Both the position numbers and the translations under genes were made by a program. Of a stretch of 64,000 bases of DNA, positions 62,919 through 64,000 are shown piece after piece (position 1 is the first letter of the stretch; every line of letters begins with the position of its first letter). The stretch comes from Paraglaciecola sp. MB-3u-78. GTDB lineage: Bacteria; Pseudomonadota; Gammaproteobacteria; Enterobacterales; Alteromonadaceae. The stretch covers positions 365,872 to 429,871 of the forward strand of contig NZ_PJCF01000002.1 of assembly GCF_002835935.1 (NCBI RefSeq). The letters are read 5' to 3'. Below the pieces are notes generated by a model. The model saw nothing but the letters and a program-made list of their open reading frames with translations, was not told the origin of the DNA and did no database searches.

Positions 62919-63404
62919 ATGAATATAGCCAATAATACCATTGCCACTATCCACTTTACTGTTTGTTCATCTGACGGCACCCAAATCGATACATCTAGAA
63001 ATAGTGAACCTATGGTTTACTTGCAGGGTAGCCATTTTTTAATCCAAGGCTTAGAAGATGAATTAGAAGATAAAACAGTTGGTGACAAATTTATTATCGA
63101 TATAGCCCCAGCTCTCGCCTATGGCGAACGTCAAGAAGAATTAGTCCAGTCTGTACCTAAAACAATGTTTGAAGATATGGATTTAAATGTGGGTATGACC
63201 TTCAGAGCATCAACCGATGACGGGGAACAATCAGTGATGATAATTGACATCAATGAAGAAGAAGTTGTAGTTGACGGTAATCATCCTTTGTCAGGCCTAA
63301 CACTTAATTTCGACGTAGAAGTATTAGAAGTCAGAGAAGCTACAGAAGAAGAAATTACACATGGTCACCCGCATACTGACGCAGGATGTGAGCATTCTCA
63401 CTAA
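62919..63404 (+). CDS. slyD: FKBP-type peptidyl-prolyl isomerase, SlyD-like
   Basis: Cytoplasmic prolyl isomerase and chaperone with FKBP domain split by an insert-in-flap (IF) domain. YLQGSHFLIQGLEDELEDKT and the following DIAPALAYGERQEE are the FKBP signatures. A short His-rich tail (THGHPHTDAGCEHSH) could bind metal, though it is much shorter than the tail of E. coli SlyD. 161 residues. 27 bases after ygfZ, likely co-transcribed. It may be a SlyD paralogue rather than the orthologue. Confidence 0.88.
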   Translation: MNIANNTIATIHFTVCSSDGTQIDTSRNSEPMVYLQGSHFLIQGLEDELEDKTVGDKFIIDIAPALAYGERQEELVQSVPKTMFEDMDLNVGMTFRASTDDGEQSVMIIDINEEEVVVDGNHPLSGLTLNFDVEVLEVREATEEEITHGHPHTDAGCEHSH

Positions 63405-63423
63405 GTAGTAAACATAAAATGAT

Positions 63424-63448
63424 AAAGCGTTCAATAGAGCGCTTTTTT
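63424..63448 (+). terminator. Rho-independent terminator after the slyD-like gene
   Basis: Stem AAAGCG/CGCTTT with a ten-base loop followed by more T, 20 bases after the stop codon. Confidence 0.75.
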
Positions 63449-63474
63449 TATGTTTCAATTCTCAAATTGCTTGC

Positions 63475-63509
63475 ACAACAAGGCCACCCTATTCAGGTGC
63501 CTTTGTTGT
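63475..63509. repeat. Long hairpin beside the eroded 5S segment
   Basis: Arms ACAACAAGGCCACC and GGTGCCTTTGTTGT pair over about 13 positions with one bulge on each side and a 7-base loop. It has no T tract and resembles a degraded rRNA-operon terminator. Confidence 0.5.
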
Positions 63510-63511
63510 AA

Positions 63512-63602
63512 TTGGGGCCGTGTGCGGGTCATCCCATGCGTTTCGCTTCTGAGTTCTCAATGTGATCAGGTGGAACCGCATCGCTATGGGTTAAACCGAG
63601 GC
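63512..63602 (-). pseudogene. Degenerate 5S rRNA remnant
   Basis: The plus-strand stretch 63536-63589 aligns by eye with the reverse complement of a 5S rRNA 5' half. GCGTTTCGCTTCTGAGTTC is followed by a diverged AATG segment, TCAGGTGGAACC and CGCTAT. The 3' half is shortened and unrecognisable apart from a few bases. It has too many changes in the conserved core to be functional. Confidence 0.7.
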
Positions 63603-63644
63603 TGGAGCACCAGCCTACCGGACAGATGGCGTTATTTCACACAA

Positions 63645-63676
63645 CAAAAAAGGGCTACCCTTGCGGATAGCCCTTT
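63645..63676 (-). terminator. Rho-independent terminator downstream of the 5S 3'-end copy
   Basis: Minus-strand stem AAAGGGCTA/TAGCCCTTT with a 10-base loop followed by six T. It lies just after the 28-base 5S tail copy and probably ends the rRNA transcript. Confidence 0.8.
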
Positions 63677-63684
63677 CTTTAAAT

Positions 63685-63712
63685 GGGAGCCTGGCAATGT
63701 GCTACTCTCGCA
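63685..63712 (-). repeat. 28-base copy of the 5S rRNA 3' end
   Basis: This stretch matches the true 5S 3' end and its flank at 63935-63963 with one difference (GCCTGGCAATGTGC versus GTCTGGCAATGTGC). After CTCTCGCA the sequence diverges at once. It is the tail of a former second 5S gene or a recombined fragment. Confidence 0.85.
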
Positions 63713-63900
63713 GGAGGGTGGAAGTGGAGTTTTCAGGAGCACGGCTCCTGCCACTGGAACGAGTCAAGCTAAGCTTGAGTCCGGGGAGCCACTTTGTGAA
63801 GGATGACCGCGGGGTAGCAATGCGCGCATTCGCGTTTAAGTATAAAGCCACCTTTCCCACACCAAAATGTTATGACTACTTTTCTTTTCCCTGAACGCAC

Positions 63901-63925
63901 AAAGCCACCCGATAAAGGTGGCTTT
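63901..63925 (-). terminator. Hairpin directly downstream of the 5S gene
   Basis: A perfect 9-bp stem AAAGCCACC/GGTGGCTTT with a 7-base loop, about 14 bases after the 5S 3' end on the minus strand. The T tract is weak. AAAGCCACC also occurs alone near 63846. Confidence 0.6.
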
Positions 63926-63938
63926 GTACTTAATTGGG

Positions 63939-64000
63939 AGTCTGGCAATGTGCTACTCTCGCATGGGGAGACCCCAAACTACCATCGCCGCTAATGTGTT
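63939..64000 (-). rRNA. rrf: 5S ribosomal RNA, 3' half, truncated by window edge
   Basis: About 62 bases matching the conserved 5S 3' half on the minus strand: GCGGCGATGGTAG, GGGGTCTCCCCATGCGAGAG and the end ATTGCCAGAC. The rest of the rRNA operon should lie to the right of the window. Confidence 0.93.

Noticed and set aside
63450..63894. Two overlapping plus-strand ORFs at the right end
   Set aside because: They run antisense through 5S rRNA fragments and terminators and encode no plausible protein.

Overview
The window is chromosomal DNA of an AT-rich gammaproteobacterium, most likely a marine member of the Alteromonadales (Alteromonas, Glaciecola or Paraglaciecola type). This rests on gene order and protein families: purL/mltF/tadA, guaBA/xseA, der-bamB-yfgM-hisS-ispG-rodZ-pilW-rlmN-ndk, ppiD-hupB-lon-clpX-clpP-tig, rpoE-rseABC-lepA-lepB-rnc-era divergent from nadB, and sdhE-ygfX divergent from ygfZ. 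These blocks are typical of Gammaproteobacteria. The genus is an inference that only a database search could settle.

Layout. 1-5.5 kb: the 5' part of an M1 peptidase lipoprotein, a 54-residue membrane peptide and purL. 5.8-8.7 kb: mltF, a 50-residue basic peptide, tadA and a PspB-like membrane peptide. 9-15.4 kb is the only clearly accessory stretch: a membrane-embedded chemoreceptor with a possible DUF6436 partner, long gene-poor DNA, a broken ThuA-family gene, and a PQQ/haem alcohol dehydrogenase with no pqq genes nearby. 15.5-42 kb: housekeeping genes, nearly all on the minus strand (acyltransferase, yaeQ, guaBA, the der-to-ndk cluster, and the protein-quality-control block ppiD-hupB-lon-clpXP-tig). 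42.3-43.05 kb: a tRNA operon transcribed Pro-Arg-His-Leu-Pro behind a strong promoter with a GC-rich start region. 43-51.9 kb: a DUF5062 gene, folD, a DUF1415 gene, a four-gene GldA/F/G-like ABC export operon with a DUF4340 protein, a YtjB-like protein, a TatD-family hydrolase and pdxH. 51.9-59.2 kb: era, rnc, lepB, lepA and the sigma-E module rseC-rseB-rseA-rpoE. 59.4-63.4 kb: nadB, ygfX-sdhE, ygfZ and a SlyD-like isomerase. 63.4-64 kb: the distal end of an rRNA operon entering from the right, with a true 5S 3' end followed by decayed 5S pieces and hairpins.

How they work together. Two stress circuits can be read directly: a heat-shock (sigma-32) promoter in front of lon and a sigma-E autoregulatory promoter in front of rpoE. 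Purine synthesis is represented by purL and guaBA; outer-membrane and envelope assembly by bamB, yfgM, ppiD, rodZ, pilW and lepB; translation and RNA maturation by tadA, rlmN, hisS, lepA, rnc, era and the tRNA genes.

I found no convincing undescribed defence, mobile or biosynthetic system. The items most worth a second look are the eroded 5S array, the tRNA operon (a proline duplication and a mismatched tRNA-His), the probable AUU start of mltF, the GldAFG-like operon, the lipoprotein-type PQQ dehydrogenase and the PilW-LysM fusion.
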